A DNA stretch of 64,000 nucleotides from contig JAGWHB010000002.1 in the NCBI GenBank assembly GCA_028867035.1, positions 334,852 through 398,851 of the forward strand. Reading direction: 5' to 3'. Each line of letters begins with the position of its first letter. Within the stretch, counting starts at the first letter, position 1. Source of the stretch: Nitrososphaerota archaeon. GTDB taxonomy: Archaea; Thermoproteota; Nitrososphaeria; Nitrososphaerales; Gagatemarchaeaceae. The notes beneath the pieces are model-generated. The model was not told the DNA's origin. It made no database searches and worked only from the letters and a program-made list of their open reading frames with translations. The position numbers and the translations under genes are program-made. Below are positions 57,064 to 64,000 of the stretch, one piece after another.

Positions 57064-57445
57064 AGCCGATTAGCCTCCCCCCGATCTTCTTGTCCTGGGC
57101 TTCGACGTGAGACATAACACCCTGCGGGGTCGACACTATCAGCGTCCCGACTCCGACGGCGGGCAGGTATCTGTGCTCCCAGTTCACCAACTTCAGTGAT
57201 TTTACCGGGAACCTTGGCGAGATGACGCCGCACTTGTTTATCTTTCCGAGGAGCTGGACCCTCAGCTTCCCTCCGACGCCGTCGTCGATGTACTCGAATT
57301 CCCCAATGTACTTGCGCTTCTGGAGCACCTTCAGGACCTCGCTGGCGAGGTTGGAGGCCGGTATGACGACGGTCTCTTTCTTGTTCCTCATTTCCGCGTT
57401 CTGGAGGCTGGCGAATAGGTTGGCTAGGATGTTTGTCGCTGGCAA
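57053..57445 (-). CDS. rps8: Small-subunit ribosomal protein uS8
   Basis: A 130-aa uS8. The TTG at 57445 gives the classic start MPATNILANLFASLQNAE; the longer open frame runs antisense-free into uS14 and is not used. The end STPQGVMSHVEAQDKKIGG is the RNA-binding signature. Confidence 0.94.
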   Translation of the reverse strand: MPATNILANLFASLQNAEMRNKKETVVIPASNLASEVLKVLQKRKYIGEFEYIDDGVGGKLRVQLLGKINKCGVISPRFPVKSLKLVNWEHRYLPAVGVGTLIVSTPQGVMSHVEAQDKKIGGRLIGYVY

Positions 57446-57456
57446 CTCATTTCCCC

Positions 57457-57618
57457 CTAATCGTACTTCCTGAAGCCGAGCTTCTCGGCTACCTCCCTGA
57501 AACACTGCCTGCAGAGCACGAGGTCGTAGGACCGGATGACCGCTCCGTACTGACCGCACCTCTTGCAGTAGTGGGTCGACTTCCCGTACTTCCTCTCCTT
57601 GGGATGCCTCTCTTTCAT
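57457..57618 (-). CDS. rps14: Small-subunit ribosomal protein uS14 (zinc form)
   Basis: A 53-aa zinc-binding uS14: ligands in YCKRCGQYG and [10 protein letters not shown] (C-x2-C ... C-x2-C), closing with EKLGFRKYD. The ATG overlaps the uL5 stop (ATGA). It is contained in a longer open frame that overlaps uL5, which is not used. Confidence 0.94.
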   Translation of the reverse strand: MKERHPKERKYGKSTHYCKRCGQYGAVIRSYDLVLCRQCFREVAEKLGFRKYD

Positions 57619-58142
57619 TGAACTATCGCCCCGAAGTTGTCCTTGAAGTACTGGACTGCTTCCTCTCTGCTTACAAGGTGCGCCTTCCCCACCCGGGTCG
57701 CCCTCCTGTTGCGCCTCGCGACGCCGAAACCTGGCCTTTCGAGCAGGACTGACACGTTCATGCCCAGGATGCCGATGGCCGGGTCGTAGCGTATCCCTGG
57801 GATCTCTATGTGCTCGCGTATGCCGAAGGAGACCGAGCCCCTTGGGTCGAAGCACGACTCCTGCAGCTTCTTTTCTCTGGCAGTGAGGAGCTTCTCTATC
57901 AGGGCCGTGGTCTCGTCCCCCCTGACTGTCACGACGACGCCTATGGGTTCCCCCTTGTGGGTCCCAAAGTCCCTCACGGAGCGCTTGGCGCGGGTCTGGG
58001 CCGGGGACTGTCCTGACACCTGTTCGAGGACTTTCTTTCCGCGTTCTATCGCTTCCCCCGACTTCCCCAGGCCTATGTTCAGCACGACCTTCGCCACCCT
58101 GATCTTCCGCATCGGGTTCTCATGGACCACGGACTGGCTCAT
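57615..58142 (-). CDS. rpl5: Large-subunit ribosomal protein uL5
   Basis: A 175-aa uL5, which holds 5S rRNA and contacts P-site t[42 protein letters not shown] and [19 protein letters not shown] are conserved. It overlaps S4e and uS14 by ATGA on each side. Confidence 0.95.
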   Translation of the reverse strand: MSQSVVHENPMRKIRVAKVVLNIGLGKSGEAIERGKKVLEQVSGQSPAQTRAKRSVRDFGTHKGEPIGVVVTVRGDETTALIEKLLTAREKKLQESCFDPRGSVSFGIREHIEIPGIRYDPAIGILGMNVSVLLERPGFGVARRNRRATRVGKAHLVSREEAVQYFKDNFGAIVQ

Positions 58143-58867
58143 TGCTTCCCTGCTCCGATGGTTATCATAGGCGAGTCAGTTCCGACCGGGAATACGAGCC
58201 TTGAAGGTATCTCCGCCTCGCCGCTGGGGAGTGATATCTTGACCATCTTCTCGCGGGATATCGTCCCCTTCTTGACCTCCGCTATCTTTCCGAGCTGCCC
58301 GGCCCTTTCCCCGGTGAGAACAAGCCCGAGGGAGCCCTTTGCTAGCTTCGTCTGGCCGAGCACCTTCTGGGAGGGGACTTCGAGGAGGACCGCGTCGCCC
58401 GGGGCGAGGTCCAGGGCGTCGTCGACCATCGATCTGCCGTCGTGCAGGCCGTACTGGATGTGCCCGCCCTTCACCTTCGACTTGGTGTAGACGCTGCAGA
58501 GCTTGGTCCTCGCCTCATCGGAGGAGACCTTCGCCAGTGCCAGCCCCTTCGGGGATGGGACGAGCCTGAAGTCGACGCCTTCGACCGGGACGCTCACCAC
58601 GTTGAAGAGGCCCACCGGGAAGCGCGGAGTGCGCCTTTCCTTTCCGTCCACCAGCACCCTGCCATTCTTCATCATGAACTTGAGTTCTTTCGACAGCCTC
58701 GCCATGGAAGCAAGGTCTCGGATGACGACCCCAAGGGGGTAGGCCGCAGAGATCGCGTGCGGGCCGGGGAGCGGCTTGAAGATGAATCTGTCAGATTTCC
58801 GCGAGATGTCCCAGCTCCGAGGAGCGGCGAGCCGCTTCATCTTGTTCCTTCCTCCCTTCTTACCCAT
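58139..58867 (-). CDS. rps4e: Small-subunit ribosomal protein S4e
   Basis: A 242-aa S4e with an S4-like RNA-binding domain (LKFMMKNGRVLVDGKERRTPRFPVGLFNVV region, seen as KNGRVLVDGKERRTP) and a KOW-containing C-terminal part (LVLTGERAGQLGKIAEV). RLAAPRSWDISRKSDRFIFKP is the characteristic start. It lies directly after uL24. Confidence 0.95.
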   Translation of the reverse strand: MGKKGGRNKMKRLAAPRSWDISRKSDRFIFKPLPGPHAISAAYPLGVVIRDLASMARLSKELKFMMKNGRVLVDGKERRTPRFPVGLFNVVSVPVEGVDFRLVPSPKGLALAKVSSDEARTKLCSVYTKSKVKGGHIQYGLHDGRSMVDDALDLAPGDAVLLEVPSQKVLGQTKLAKGSLGLVLTGERAGQLGKIAEVKKGTISREKMVKISLPSGEAEIPSRLVFPVGTDSPMITIGAGKQ

Positions 58868-59158
58868 CTAGGACGCCACCTCCAGCTTCTTCTTCCTCGC
58901 CTGGTCCGCAAGGGACAGCGAGGTCAGCACCACGTTGGACGAGCGTATGGGTACGGGAGAGGTCCCCCCCTTCTGTTTTTCTCTGGTCACGCCTTCGACG
59001 TTCACTACCCCGATACTGGTGTCCACTTTGGTAATCTTCCCTTCGATGTCCTTGAACTCCCCGCGGACAATCCGCACGGTGTCTCCCACGCGCGGCCTCA
59101 CGGTCTTCTTGGCGTGGCCCTCCCGCAGTTCGGTTGATAGATGAGACCCGAATTTCAT
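58868..59158 (-). CDS. rpl24: Large-subunit ribosomal protein uL24
   Basis: A 96-aa uL24 with a KOW motif (RVGDTVRIVRGEFKDIEGKI) and VDTSIGVVNVEGVTREKQKGG. The ATG at 59158 is preceded by AGGTG at a suitable spacing; a GTG at 59167 is also in frame. It lies 9 nt after uL14. Confidence 0.93.
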   Translation of the reverse strand: MKFGSHLSTELREGHAKKTVRPRVGDTVRIVRGEFKDIEGKITKVDTSIGVVNVEGVTREKQKGGTSPVPIRSSNVVLTSLSLADQARKKKLEVAS

Positions 59159-59167
59159 TTCAAGCAC

Positions 59168-59602
59168 CTAGATTATGATTGAAGCCAGGTTGGCGATCCT
59201 TGGCCACTTTTCCGCGGCTTCGCTTGCCACCGGCCCCTTGATGTCGGTCCCCTTGAGGTCCCCTTCGGGGGTGATGATGACTCCTGCGTTGTCCTCGAAC
59301 ACGACCCGCTGACCGCTGACCCTCCGCACGGGGTACTTCTGCCTGACGATGACGGCGCCGAAGACTGTCTTTTTCAATTCCGGCGGCCCCTTCTTGACGA
59401 CACAGACAACAGAGTCGCCGACCGAAGCCGCCGGGACCCTGGCGAGCCTTCCCTTGGCCTTGGTCACTTGGACAATCCTGAGGGTCTTCGCTCCAGTGTT
59501 GTCGGCGCACGTGATGACGGCATAGAGGGGTATCGCCCTGGTGATGTAGTTCTTGAACTCCTCCACGCCCTTCGCAGAAACGGCACGCGACTTCGTCGAC
59601 AC
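59168..59602 (-). CDS. rpl14: Large-subunit ribosomal protein uL14
   Basis: A 144-aa uL14. The GTG at 59602 overlaps the uS17 stop as TAGTG. LYAVITCADNTGAKTLRIVQV, VKKGPPELKKTVFGAVIVRQK and EDNAGVIITPEGDLKGTDIKG are diagnostic. The N-terminus has an extension of about 20 residues before the core, as is usual in archaea. Confidence 0.95.
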   Translation of the reverse strand: MSTKSRAVSAKGVEEFKNYITRAIPLYAVITCADNTGAKTLRIVQVTKAKGRLARVPAASVGDSVVCVVKKGPPELKKTVFGAVIVRQKYPVRRVSGQRVVFEDNAGVIITPEGDLKGTDIKGPVASEAAEKWPRIANLASIII

Positions 59603-59928
59603 TAGGCGCCCCTCCTGGATTCCACGACGACGAAGGAGATGGTCTTGGAGAGGGGCCTGCACTCGCCAATGGTAACCGAGTCGCCGTCATTGACGCCGAT
59701 GCACGGTGGTACGTGCGCGCTGATCCTGCTCCTGCGGCGTTCGCCCCTGTTGAACTTGGGGACCATGTGGAGGTACTGCATCTCAACCACGACGAAGCCC
59801 TTACCGGCGGTCGAGACCGCCCTCCCCGTCAGGAGCTTCCCCCTGACCTTGAGGCCCCCGTGGAAGGGGCACCTTTCGTCCTCGCACTTCGTCTTGGGTG
59901 CGGCGACCTCGAGCCCGGCGGCGCTCAC
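59602..59928 (-). CDS. rps17: Small-subunit ribosomal protein uS17
   Basis: A 108-aa uS17, archaeal form. A CEDERCPFHGGLKVRGKLLTG start leads to the OB-fold; SAHVPPCIGVNDGDSVTIGECRPLS follows (seen in two parts). It overlaps rnp1 by ATGA. Confidence 0.94.
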   Translation of the reverse strand: MSAAGLEVAAPKTKCEDERCPFHGGLKVRGKLLTGRAVSTAGKGFVVVEMQYLHMVPKFNRGERRRSRISAHVPPCIGVNDGDSVTIGECRPLSKTISFVVVESRRGA

Positions 59929-60161
59929 GCTTTCTTCCTCCCAAGCCTGTCCTCCATCCGGCCCGCAATGTCGGATCCCGTAAGCACGTTGCCTGAATCG
60001 AGGAGGAGGAAGGCGGAACCCGCCTTTTCGATGCGAAGTGTACGGCCCCCCGAGCCCAGGAGCAGGGTGTTGGCTGTCTCGAGGAGGACCAGGCCTCTGA
60101 GCCCGGTCTTGGTCGGGTCCTTCGCCGTCAGGACCGCCAGCCTTTCGCCGATGACGTTCAC
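59925..60161 (-). CDS. rnp1: RNase P protein component 1 (Rnp1/p29)
   Basis: A 78-aa Sm-like-fold protein of archaeal RNase P, which trims tRNA 5' ends. It is encoded between uL29 and uS17, the standard position. GLRGLVLLETANTLLLGSG and ADLRIEKAGS-like (TLRIEKAGSAFLL) strands fit the p29 core. It overlaps both neighbours by ATGA. Confidence 0.88.
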   Translation of the reverse strand: MNVIGERLAVLTAKDPTKTGLRGLVLLETANTLLLGSGGRTLRIEKAGSAFLLLDSGNVLTGSDIAGRMEDRLGRKKA

Positions 60162-60364
60162 TCTACGACCCCCTTCTCCTGCATCACGGTGATGACCCGC
60201 GCGATGTCTTTCTTGATCCTGCCGATATTACCGACGTCTTTCTTGACGACCCCGCGCTGGGCGCCGCCTGCGAGCTTGGAGAGCTCCGACCTGAGGTCGA
60301 AGAGCGTCTGCCTAAGCTTCTCAGCGTCCTGCTTCCTCAGTTCCTTCGGTTTGAGCTGTGGCAT
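60158..60364 (-). CDS. rpl29: Large-subunit ribosomal protein uL29
   Basis: A 68-aa two-helix ribosomal protein near the exit tunnel. KELRKQDAEKLRQTLFDLRSEL and GNIGRIKKDIARVITVM are characteristic. Its first 44 nt overlap the end of rps3, an unusually long overlap. Confidence 0.93.
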   Translation of the reverse strand: MPQLKPKELRKQDAEKLRQTLFDLRSELSKLAGGAQRGVVKKDVGNIGRIKKDIARVITVMQEKGVVE

Positions 60365-60992
60365 CTTCTTTGTTCTCCTCTTTGACGTCTTCCTTCAGCG
60401 TGAAGTCCGGTGGAAGGGCGTCTTTGAGCGCTATCTTGACCTTTATTCCGTAGAGGCCCAGCTTCATGAGGACGTCTGTCGTGGCCCCGCTGACAGACCT
60501 TTCTGCCGTGTCCCCGCTCTTGGGGACGATTCCAGCCCTGTACTTCTCTCCGTGCGACCTGTCGCTCCTCAGCTTTCCTGCGACCGATATCTCGACCCCA
60601 GCGGCGCCGGCGTTCATTATGTTGTTCACCGACCACTGTGCGGCCCTTCGGAATGCCGTACCCCGGGAGACGATCTGAGCTATCCTAGCGGCCATTATCC
60701 TTGCGTTTAGCTCCGGGTTCTCGACCTCGGTGACCGCGATCTGTGGGTTGGGGAATGCGAACTTCGCTGCTACCTTGTCTGTCAGGTCCTTGATCCCAGT
60801 GCCGCGTCTGCCGATCGCCAGTCCCGGCCTCGCGACGTAGACCTTCAGGGTGGTGCCGACTGGAGACTTCTGGACCTCCAGGCCTCCGTAGCCGGCGTCC
60901 CTAAGCTCCTTCTCGAAGAATTCGTCCAGGTCGGCGTATGACTTGCTCGTGGTGAGAATCGACTTGACCGTGGTTCGCTGCTGGATTGACAT
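60321..60992 (-). CDS. rps3: Small-subunit ribosomal protein uS3
   Basis: A 223-aa uS3 with a KH domain (KVYVARPGLAIGRRGTGIKDLT) and the C-terminal MNAGAAGVEISVAGKLRSDR. The tail is acidic and Glu/Thr-rich (EENKEDATAQTEGTEEAGR) and is encoded where the uL29 gene begins. 2 nt after uL22. Confidence 0.95.
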   Translation of the reverse strand: MSIQQRTTVKSILTTSKSYADLDEFFEKELRDAGYGGLEVQKSPVGTTLKVYVARPGLAIGRRGTGIKDLTDKVAAKFAFPNPQIAVTEVENPELNARIMAARIAQIVSRGTAFRRAAQWSVNNIMNAGAAGVEISVAGKLRSDRSHGEKYRAGIVPKSGDTAERSVSGATTDVLMKLGLYGIKVKIALKDALPPDFTLKEDVKEENKEDATAQTEGTEEAGR

Positions 60993-60994
60993 GA

Positions 60995-61456
60995 CTATAC
61001 TTCCTTGCCCACGACTTCGATGTGAACCAGCTGATGGAAGTTGGGGGAGCTCCTTCCGAAGGCGCGGGGGGTGTAGTCCTTCAGCGTGCGGCCGGCGTAG
61101 CCCGCGGCGTGGATGATACGGACCCTTTCCGGGTCTAGGCCCTTGAATTCTGAGTTGCCCTGCATGTTGCGGAGGACGTCAAGGTACGCGCGGGCCGCCT
61201 TCACCGGATAGGACCCGGACGGGAAACCCTGGAGCTCGCTCCTGTGGCCGACCTTGAGCTTGTGCCGCCTGAAGGCGATGGCCATCTTCTTCTCCTCGAC
61301 CAGCTCGAGCAGGTCGATGGCTTTCGTCAGAAACATCCCTTTGATCGTGACAGCTACTTCTCGGGCAGCCTTGGGAGAAACGTTGACCTCTCTCCCGCTA
61401 GCCCTGATATGTACCGCAGGGTCGAAACCCTCGAAACTGTAACCATAGCGAGGCAC
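60995..61456 (-). CDS. rpl22: Large-subunit ribosomal protein uL22
   Basis: A 153-aa uL22. HIRASGREVNVSPKAAREVAVTI-type start and the hairpin-bearing C-terminus RTLKDYTPRAFGRSSPNFHQ are seen. The GTG at 61456 begins the protein. A TATA-like box (61495-61503) stands 43 nt upstream. It is the first gene of this cluster: uS19, uL2, uL23, uL4 and uL3, which usually precede it, are not in the window. Confidence 0.94.
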   Translation of the reverse strand: MPRYGYSFEGFDPAVHIRASGREVNVSPKAAREVAVTIKGMFLTKAIDLLELVEEKKMAIAFRRHKLKVGHRSELQGFPSGSYPVKAARAYLDVLRNMQGNSEFKGLDPERVRIIHAAGYAGRTLKDYTPRAFGRSSPNFHQLVHIEVVGKEV

Positions 61457-61494
61457 TTTATCCCTCTCGTGGAGTTCCGCGCTTTCTCGGTGAC

Positions 61495-61503
61495 GTTAAA
61501 AGC
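61495..61503 (-). promoter_or_regulatory. TATA-like box for the large ribosomal cluster
   Basis: GCTTTTAAC on the minus strand, about 43 nt from the GTG of rpl22. The cluster may be transcribed from here through to cbf5. Confidence 0.4.
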
Positions 61504-61599
61504 TTTGTGAAACGAGGAAGTCGAATCGGGGTGCGGCTCGCTTGTGTGGACCGGATTCTTGCTCCGGGGCAGGAGGAGCCGATGAGACGGCGCGTCAGG

Positions 61600-61608
61600 C
61601 TTATAATC
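61600..61608 (+). promoter_or_regulatory. TATA box for sdhA
   Basis: CTTATAATC, centred 24 nt before the TTG at 61628; supports a leaderless start. Confidence 0.5.
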
Positions 61609-61627
61609 GCGCGGAATCAGGTCCGCC

Positions 61628-63400
61628 TTGAGCCGGGCTCAAGGTTTGTGGTCAACCAAAACTCAGACTAGTCGTGTCGAGGCGGAAGACAGGGCCTACG
61701 CCGAGAAGACCTGTGATGTTCTGATCATCGGTGCCGGTGGGGCGGGGCTCCGAGCTGCCATCGAGTCCCATGACAAGGGAGCGAAGACGCTCGTCGTTTG
61801 CAAGTCGCTGCTGGGCAAGGCACACACCGTGATGGCAGAGGGAGGGATAGCGGCAGCCCTTGGAAACGTCGACCCCAAGGACGGATGGCAGGTCCACTTT
61901 TCGGACACAATAGTTGAGGGGCAGAACCTCAGCAATTGGCGCATGGCAGAGATATTCGCGAAGGAGGCAATCGACAGGGTATACGAGCTTGAAGGTTACG
62001 GCGCTCTTTTTGACCGCACATCCGAAGGGAAAATCAGCCAGCGTCCCTTCGGCGCCCACACTTACAGGAGGCTCTGCCACATAGGGGACAGGACGGGACT
62101 GGAGCTAATCAGGACCCTACAGGACCAGGTCATCAAGAGGGGGGTCCCGTTCATGGACGAGGTCGCGGTGACGAAGGTCTTCAGGGACCCGAAGAGCGGG
62201 AAGGCCTCCGGCGCCTTGGGCATCGACATCCGGAGCGGCGGACTGATTCTATTCAGGTCCAAGGCGGTGATCCTTGCAACAGGGGGGTGCGGGAAGGTGT
62301 ACCAGGTAACCTCGAATTCCTACGAGAGCACGGGGGACGGAATCGCAGTCGCCTACAGGGCAGGGGCCCAGCTGATGGACATGGAGATGATCCAGTTCCA
62401 CCCAACGGGGATGATCTATCCGGCCGGCGTGAGGGGCCTGCTCGTGACAGAGGCTGTCAGAGGCGAAGGGGGAATACTCACTAACGTCCTGGGGGAGCGG
62501 TTCATGTCCAAGTACGACCCCAAGAGGATGGAGCTCTCCGCGAGGGACGTCGTCGCCAGGGCGATATATTCTGAGATAACCGAAGGCCGAGGGACGAAGA
62601 GCGGCGCGGTCTATCTCGACGTCTCCCACAGGGGGGCGGAATACATCAAGAAGAAGCTCCCCAGCATGTATGATCAGTTCCTCGAGTTCGCCGGGGTCGA
62701 CATCACCAAGCAGAAGATGGAGGTCGCCCCCACCGTCCACTACCAGATGGGGGGAGTCAGGGTGGACCCCGAGACAGCTGAGAGTTCGGTCAAGGGGCTT
62801 TACGCCGCTGGTGAGGTGGCGTGCGGCCTGCACGGAGGGAACAGGCTGGGAGGTAACTCCCTCTCCGACATACTCGTCTTCGGCAGGCGGGCGGGGGCGG
62901 CTGCTGCCGAATCCGCGGCGAAGACTGGGATGGAATCGGTCGAAGACTCCGAAGTGGAGAAGGAGATAGACAGGGTCCTGTCGGTGTTCTCCGATTCGCC
63001 CGGGGCCAACCCGTTCTACCTGAAGGAGGAGATTGCGAAGAACATGTGGGAACACGTCGGAATAATCAGGAACGAAAAAGACCTCAGCGCCGGACTGGTA
63101 CAGGTCGGGAGGCTCAAGGCGGAGGCGATGGGGGTAAGGGCCCAGAAGGGGAGGGCCTACAACCAGTCTTGGCTGGACTCGCTGCAGGTCTGGGACATGC
63201 TCCTCGGCTGCGAAGCGATCATCAGGTCGGCCCTAGAACGCAAGGAGAGCAGGGGGGCCCACACGAGGTCTGATTTTCCGCAGAAGGATCCCAAGTGGCT
63301 CGTAAACATAATAACCGTTGAGAAGGGTGGAAGGATGACCCATGAGCTCTCGCCAGTGCCGCAGGCGCCACAGGAGCTCGAGGTTCTGATCAAGGAATAG
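61628..63400 (+). CDS. sdhA: Succinate dehydrogenase/fumarate reductase flavoprotein subunit
   Basis: A 590-aa FAD subunit of complex II. The FAD loop IIGAGGAGLRAA (33-44), the AHTVMAEGGIAAALG segment with His66 as likely covalent FAD attachment, the active-site FHPTGMIYPAGVRGLLVTEAVRGEGG (seen in two parts) and HGGNRLGGNSLSD are conserved. It converts succinate and fumarate at the membrane face. It starts with a TTG and is followed after 7 nt by sdhB. Confidence 0.95.
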   Translation: MSRAQGLWSTKTQTSRVEAEDRAYAEKTCDVLIIGAGGAGLRAAIESHDKGAKTLVVCKSLLGKAHTVMAEGGIAAALGNVDPKDGWQVHFSDTIVEGQNLSNWRMAEIFAKEAIDRVYELEGYGALFDRTSEGKISQRPFGAHTYRRLCHIGDRTGLELIRTLQDQVIKRGVPFMDEVAVTKVFRDPKSGKASGALGIDIRSGGLILFRSKAVILATGGCGKVYQVTSNSYESTGDGIAVAYRAGAQLMDMEMIQFHPTGMIYPAGVRGLLVTEAVRGEGGILTNVLGERFMSKYDPKRMELSARDVVARAIYSEITEGRGTKSGAVYLDVSHRGAEYIKKKLPSMYDQFLEFAGVDITKQKMEVAPTVHYQMGGVRVDPETAESSVKGLYAAGEVACGLHGGNRLGGNSLSDILVFGRRAGAAAAESAAKTGMESVEDSEVEKEIDRVLSVFSDSPGANPFYLKEEIAKNMWEHVGIIRNEKDLSAGLVQVGRLKAEAMGVRAQKGRAYNQSWLDSLQVWDMLLGCEAIIRSALERKESRGAHTRSDFPQKDPKWLVNIITVEKGGRMTHELSPVPQAPQELEVLIKE

Positions 63401-63407
63401 TGGACAT

Positions 63408-64000
63408 TTGAGCCAGCGAGAGGTCCTGGAGGCGAATCTTGGCGTCGTCAGATTGAAGGTGCTGCGCGGCCTGGGGGACGACCCCTCGACCTCGCACTAC
63501 GACACCTACGAGGTACCCAGGGAGGAGGGGATGGTCGTCCTGAACGCGATCCACTACATCCAGGCTCACATCGACCCGTCGCTATCGGCAAGGTGGAACT
63601 GCAAGGCCGCCAGGTGCGGTTCATGCTCCGCGGAGATCAACGGGAAGCCCAGGCTGATGTGCAAGACCCGGGTCGACACCATCGAAGGGGAGATCACGGT
63701 CGAACCGATGAAGGCGTTTCCGAGGCTGAGGGACCTGGTCACAGACGTGACAGAAAACTGGAAGGTCGCGGCCATGATCCCCGCGTTCAGCCCCCGGTCG
63801 CCTCCGGGGAACGATTGGCGATTCTATCAGAGGGACGTCGACAGGTCGAGGGAGTTCAGGAGGTGCATAGAGTGCTTCCTGTGCCAGGACGTCTGCCACG
63901 TGATCCGCGAGCACGAGGCGGACTACATCGGTCCGAGGTGGGTGGTGAAGGCCGCCTCTCTGGACATGCACCCGATGGACGGGTTGAACAGGTCGAAGTT
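63408..64000 (+). CDS. sdhB: Succinate dehydrogenase/fumarate reductase iron-sulphur subunit (partial)
   Basis: The first 197 codons, cut by the end of the window. It begins with a TTG (MSQREVLEANLGVVRLKVLR). The plant-type [2Fe-2S] cluster is in WNCKAARCGSCSAEING ... LMCKT. The first ligands of the second cluster group are in CIECFLCQDVCHV. It passes electrons from SdhA to the quinone. Subunits C/D probably follow outside the window. Confidence 0.93.
   Translation, partial: MSQREVLEANLGVVRLKVLRGLGDDPSTSHYDTYEVPREEGMVVLNAIHYIQAHIDPSLSARWNCKAARCGSCSAEINGKPRLMCKTRVDTIEGEITVEPMKAFPRLRDLVTDVTENWKVAAMIPAFSPRSPPGNDWRFYQRDVDRSREFRRCIECFLCQDVCHVIREHEADYIGPRWVVKAASLDMHPMDGLNRSK

Noticed and set aside
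61540..61627. Possible box C/D RNA upstream of sdhA (CCGATGAG segment)
   Set aside because: No matching D box at the right spacing.
1..64000. CRISPR arrays, rRNA genes and integrated virus
   Set aside because: No regular direct repeats with spacers, no rRNA sequence, and no run of viral structural genes were seen.

Overview
This is a stretch of an archaeal chromosome. It carries eukaryote-like ribosomal proteins (S4e, S6e, S24e, S27ae, S28e, L7Ae, L18e, L19e, L24e, L32e), archaeal RNA polymerase subunits (Rpo3, Rpo7, Rpo10), Spt4, aIF2-gamma, aIF5B, Cbf5, deoxyhypusine synthase and mevalonate-pathway genes. Most first genes of operons have a TATA-like box about 24-32 nt before a TTG, GTG or ATG codon, so leaderless mRNAs appear to dominate. 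Downstream genes often overlap by ATGA. The DNA is G+C-rich and TTG starts are frequent. The gene order, and the absence of L14e and L34e beside cmk/cbf5, fit the Thermoproteota (TACK), probably a relative of the Nitrososphaeria/Thaumarchaeota; I cannot place it more closely by eye.

Layout. 0-5.5 kb: an MMPL exporter, a Rieske protein, two tandem HNH nuclease genes in an AT-rich island, a sugar nucleotidyltransferase and a small secreted protein. 5.5-11.4 kb: a TnpB nuclease gene and a surface-protein operon resembling a SlaA/SlaB S-layer pair. 11.5-18.7 kb: aIF2-gamma (with intein), PIN protein, NadE, a free-standing LAGLIDADG endonuclease, Rpo7, Spt4, dephospho-CoA kinase, S24e and S27ae. 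18.7-26 kb: a nucleotidyltransferase-kinase fusion, a HEFTH protein, an Lrp regulator, S6e, aIF5B (with intein), Ndk and L24e. 26-29.6 kb: a tubulin-like GTPase with two unknown partners and a divergent vWA protein. 29.7-41.5 kb: S28e/L7Ae, GluRS, isoprenoid genes (GGPP synthase, isopentenyl phosphate kinase, mevalonate kinase), MEMO, S2-Rpo10-S9-L13-L18e-Rpo3, divergent S13-S4-S11, and a regulator with an S-layer-like domain. 41.6-49 kb: GlmS (with intein), deoxyhypusine synthase, PurA, GuaB and an intron-rich tRNA-Ser. 49-61.5 kb: the large ribosomal/secretion cluster from Cbf5 to L22. 61.6-64 kb: SdhA and the start of SdhB, cut by the window edge.

Most of the window serves translation, transcription, membrane-lipid synthesis and nucleotide metabolism. 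Three things stand out. First, there is a dense load of homing or mobile nucleases: three large inteins, one LAGLIDADG gene, two HNH genes and one TnpB. Second, a tubulin-superfamily GTPase shares a divergent promoter with a von Willebrand A protein and has two unrecognised neighbours; this is the best candidate for an undescribed cytoskeletal or membrane-remodelling module. Third, a tRNA-Ser(GGA) gene appears to be interrupted by three introns, one of them in the T-loop. The isopentenyl phosphate kinase gene, which has no standard start codon, and an S28e with a hydrophobic tail are smaller oddities.
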